A stretch of 8,969 nucleotides of DNA from DASYSL01 sp036003365 (GTDB taxonomy: Bacteria > Eisenbacteria > RBG-16-71-46 > DASYSL01), in NCBI GenBank assembly GCA_036003365.1, contig DASYSL010000158.1, positions 1 through 8,969 on the forward strand, written 5' to 3'. Shown one piece after another: positions 7,054 through 8,969 of this stretch. The notes under the pieces were generated by a model. It had not been told where the DNA came from and searched no databases. It worked only from the letters and a program-made list of their open reading frames with translations. Numbering within the stretch: the stretch's first letter is position 1; each line of letters opens with the position of its first letter. The position numbers and the translations under genes were made by a program.

Positions 7054-7109
7054 CTCCGTGATCCCGACTTCGCGCCATCTGCCTCGCGGAAAGGAAGACT
7101 CGATGCACC
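7054..7109 (+). repeat. duplicated 56-nt leader, copy 2 (before protein C)
   Basis: This is the second copy of the leader found at 5072-5127, ungapped with seven differences. Two short blocks, CTCCGTGATCCCG and TCGCGGAAAGGAAGA, are identical between copies. The differences concentrate in the middle and in the last bases before the start codon. Confidence 0.85.
7088..7097 (+). promoter_or_regulatory. ribosome-binding site deciding the protein C start
   Basis: GGAAAGGAAG ends five bases before ATG 7103, exactly as in gene B. It supports this start over the far longer open frame reaching back to about 6539 and over the in-frame GTG at 7058, which corresponds to the GTG at 5076 in copy 1. Confidence 0.7.
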
Positions 7110-8953
7110 GGAACGCCCACGCCCGTTCCTCGATGCGCAAGGCACGGCTCGTCGCGCTCGGCGCCATCCTCGCCCTCTCCGCGCTCAACGCCCCGGCAGC
7201 TCCCGCTCCGCGGGCCAAGACGTCCGCGGCGACGAAGAAGGCGGCGCCGACATCCGCTTCCAAGGTCCAGCACGCCGCCGACCTGCCGCCCTACACGCCG
7301 CCGCCGCTCGCGCCCGGCGACACGCTGCTCGCCAAGGTGGGCGACCGCAACATCACCCTGCGTTCCTTCCGTGCCGAGTGGGCCGAACTCGATCCCAATC
7401 AGCGTCCGAATCAGCCGGACCCGTTTCTCGCCTACAAGGCGTTTCTGAACGACATCGTCACCCGCGAGCTGATGGCCGTGGAGGCTACGAAGCACGCCAA
7501 GCCGCTGAGCCCCCAGCAGCGCTCCGACCTCGATTCGCTGTGGCACGTGTACGCCCGCAACCAGCTCTATCTCGAGGAGATCCAGAGGCGTGTCACCGTC
7601 GACCCCTCGCAGGTCGAGCGCTATCGCAAGGAGCTGTCCAAGATTCTCTACCTGACGGCCTACGTGTTCCCCACCCAGGAGAGCGCGCAATCCTGGTACA
7701 CGCGCATCGTGAGCGGCACGCCGGTCTCCCGGCTCGAGGCGGCGGCCAAGGAAGGCGGCTCGGACGCACCTCGGATCATCGATCTTGGACACAAGATCCG
7801 TGAGGATTTCGACGAGAGCACGTCGAAGGTCCTGTTCGCCCTGGCGCCCGGCCGCATGAGCCCGCCGGTTCCCACCAAGGAGGGTTGGGCCCTGATCCAG
7901 CTCACCGAGGTCCGTCCGCGGCCCAACGCCTACTCGCAGGCTTCGGACGCCGCCGTTCTCCACGAAATGACGCGGATCAAGTCGGTCTCGTACAAGGAAG
8001 TGTACCGGGACAGCCTGTCCAAGGCTCTGCACATCGCCTATGACGAGGCGGCGATGGACACCCTGCTGAATCGCTTCCTTCTGCTCGACCCACGCACGTC
8101 GCGGGGCGAAAGCGGCACGATGAATTACAGCTGGTTCCAGCCCATGCCCACCTTCCGCTCGGGCGACATGGATCTGGTTCTGGCGACCACGGATCAAGGC
8201 CGCGTCACCGGCGCCGATCTCTATCGCTACCTTCTGGGCATGGGCGACATCGCGCGTCCCGAGATCAGGAGCCTCGATCAGATGCGTCCCTGGGTCGACC
8301 GCGTGGCCTTCGATCACGCGCTCCTCGAGCGGGCCATGAAGATGGGCTACGACTACAATCCCCACGTTCTCCGTCAGGTCCAGAAAGCCCGCGAGTTCGA
8401 CCTCATTTCCGCGCTCTACGAAGACTCGGTGAGCGCGAAAGTGAAGATCTCCGAGCAGGACGTGCGCGCCGCGTACGACCGTGATCCGGCGCGCTGGGTC
8501 CAGGAGGAGACGGTCTCGGCATGGATCTGCGCCCTGCCCACCAAGGCGCAGGCGGAATCGCTGATCATGGTCGGGAAGGCGGGCGGCAATCTGAAGGACC
8601 TGGCGTACCAATTCACCCAGCTCGGCGAGTTCGCGGCGAACGGCGGCATGACGCAGCCCTTCACCCGCTCCCAGTGTCCGATCCCGGCCGCGACCGACAG
8701 CGTGTTCAACACGCCCGTGGGATCGTTCGGCGGGCCGATCCCCTCGCCCGAAGGCTACGACATCTGGAAGGTCGTGGCCCGCACGCCGGCGCGCTCGCGC
8801 CCCCTAGAGGAAGTGCACGACGACGTCGCCCGCCTGCTGCGCAACGAGCGCGAAGAGGCCGCCATGCAGCTCTTCCTCGCCCGCCTCGCCAAGCGCATTC
8901 CGGTGCAGAAACACGAGCAGTTGCTGGGCAAGGTGGCGCCGATCAAGTCCTGA
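7103..8953 (+). CDS. exported SurA/parvulin-like protein C, tandem paralogue of B
   Basis: A 616-residue protein. The signal peptide spans residues 1-32 (MRKARL, VALGAILALSA core, cleavage after APA), followed by an Ala/Lys/Pro/Thr linker (33-54). Residues 1-600 align with B without a single gap; I count about 406 identities (68%), and the signal peptide and linker are nearly as conserved as the rest. Domain order is as in B: SurA_N-like (72-165), parvulin-like 1 (165-273, PVPTKEGWALIQLTEVRPR), SurA_N-like 2 (358-465, RVTGADLYRYLLGMG), parvulin-like 2 (470-565, NGGMTQPF, GSFGGPI, GYDIWKV) and a helical tail. The weakest conserved part is 331-350, a likely hinge between the two units. The catalytic His and, in domain 1, the GG loop are missing, so a chaperone or scaffold role is favoured over isomerase activity. 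C476 and C525 are shared with B. The product is expected in the periplasm. Only 16 bases follow the TGA, so whether the cluster continues is unknown. Confidence 0.8.
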   Translation: MHRNAHARSSMRKARLVALGAILALSALNAPAAPAPRAKTSAATKKAAPTSASKVQHAADLPPYTPPPLAPGDTLLAKVGDRNITLRSFRAEWAELDPNQRPNQPDPFLAYKAFLNDIVTRELMAVEATKHAKPLSPQQRSDLDSLWHVYARNQLYLEEIQRRVTVDPSQVERYRKELSKILYLTAYVFPTQESAQSWYTRIVSGTPVSRLEAAAKEGGSDAPRIIDLGHKIREDFDESTSKVLFALAPGRMSPPVPTKEGWALIQLTEVRPRPNAYSQASDAAVLHEMTRIKSVSYKEVYRDSLSKALHIAYDEAAMDTLLNRFLLLDPRTSRGESGTMNYSWFQPMPTFRSGDMDLVLATTDQGRVTGADLYRYLLGMGDIARPEIRSLDQMRPWVDRVAFDHALLERAMKMGYDYNPHVLRQVQKAREFDLISALYEDSVSAKVKISEQDVRAAYDRDPARWVQEETVSAWICALPTKAQAESLIMVGKAGGNLKDLAYQFTQLGEFAANGGMTQPFTRSQCPIPAATDSVFNTPVGSFGGPIPSPEGYDIWKVVARTPARSRPLEEVHDDVARLLRNEREEAAMQLFLARLAKRIPVQKHEQLLGKVAPIKS

Positions 8954-8969
8954 GCAGAGGATCCACGCC

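Noticed and set aside
6539..7102. Upstream extension of gene C into gene B
   Set aside because: The frame is merely open; C has a strong ribosome site and signal peptide at 7103, matching the B start exactly.
4941..7145. Minus-strand open frame (734 codons) opposite B
   Set aside because: It spans the end of one real gene, an intergenic gap and all of another, with no recognisable domain; this is a compositional shadow.
6857..8611. Minus-strand open frame (584 codons) opposite C
   Set aside because: Same type of shadow as opposite B; it resembles that shadow only because B and C are paralogues.

Overview
The window is very GC-rich and carries five genes, all on the + strand and close together, with no gene-free stretch longer than about 113 bases. 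Three products have cleavable signal peptides and a SurA-like (periplasmic chaperone) layout, so the host is most likely a two-membrane (Gram-negative-type) bacterium. The combination of high GC, TTG/ATG starts, membrane-fused 'spermidine synthase' proteins with TPR tails and many divergent peptidyl-prolyl isomerases recalls uncultivated lineages such as Candidatus Eisenbacteria. That placement is an impression from gene style and is not shown by the sequence.

Layout. (1) Positions 1-413 are the 3' end of a gene entering from the left. It encodes tetratricopeptide-type helices that align without gaps to the tail of the large protein in the middle of the window. (2) 482-1927 encodes an exported 481-residue SurA/parvulin-like protein (called A here). 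(3) 1924-5064 overlaps it by an ATGA and encodes a 1046-residue fusion: a duplicated MFS-like membrane region, one further hydrophobic segment, a spermidine-synthase/methyltransferase-fold domain with an altered active site, and a TPR tail. (4) 5121-6989 and (5) 7103-8953 encode two tandem exported SurA/parvulin-like paralogues (B, 622 aa; C, 616 aa). A hand alignment pairs their first 600 residues without gaps at about 68% identity, and the 56 nt around and upstream of their start codons are also duplicated.

How the parts fit. The order [TPR tail of a probable synthase-like fusion] - [SurA-like A] - [synthase-like fusion with TPR] - [SurA-like B] - [SurA-like C] reads as a repeated two-component module: a membrane-embedded synthase-like/TPR protein paired with an exported double-unit parvulin-like protein. 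Translational coupling between A and the fusion, and the short 56-nt gap before B, suggest one transcript. C may also have its own promoter (extended -10 at 7040-7048). The parvulin-like domains appear to lack the usual active-site residues and the synthase-like domain lacks the usual catalytic Asp, so a chaperone, assembly or non-polyamine role is more likely than textbook PPIase or spermidine synthase activity. The actual substrate and pathway cannot be read from the sequence.
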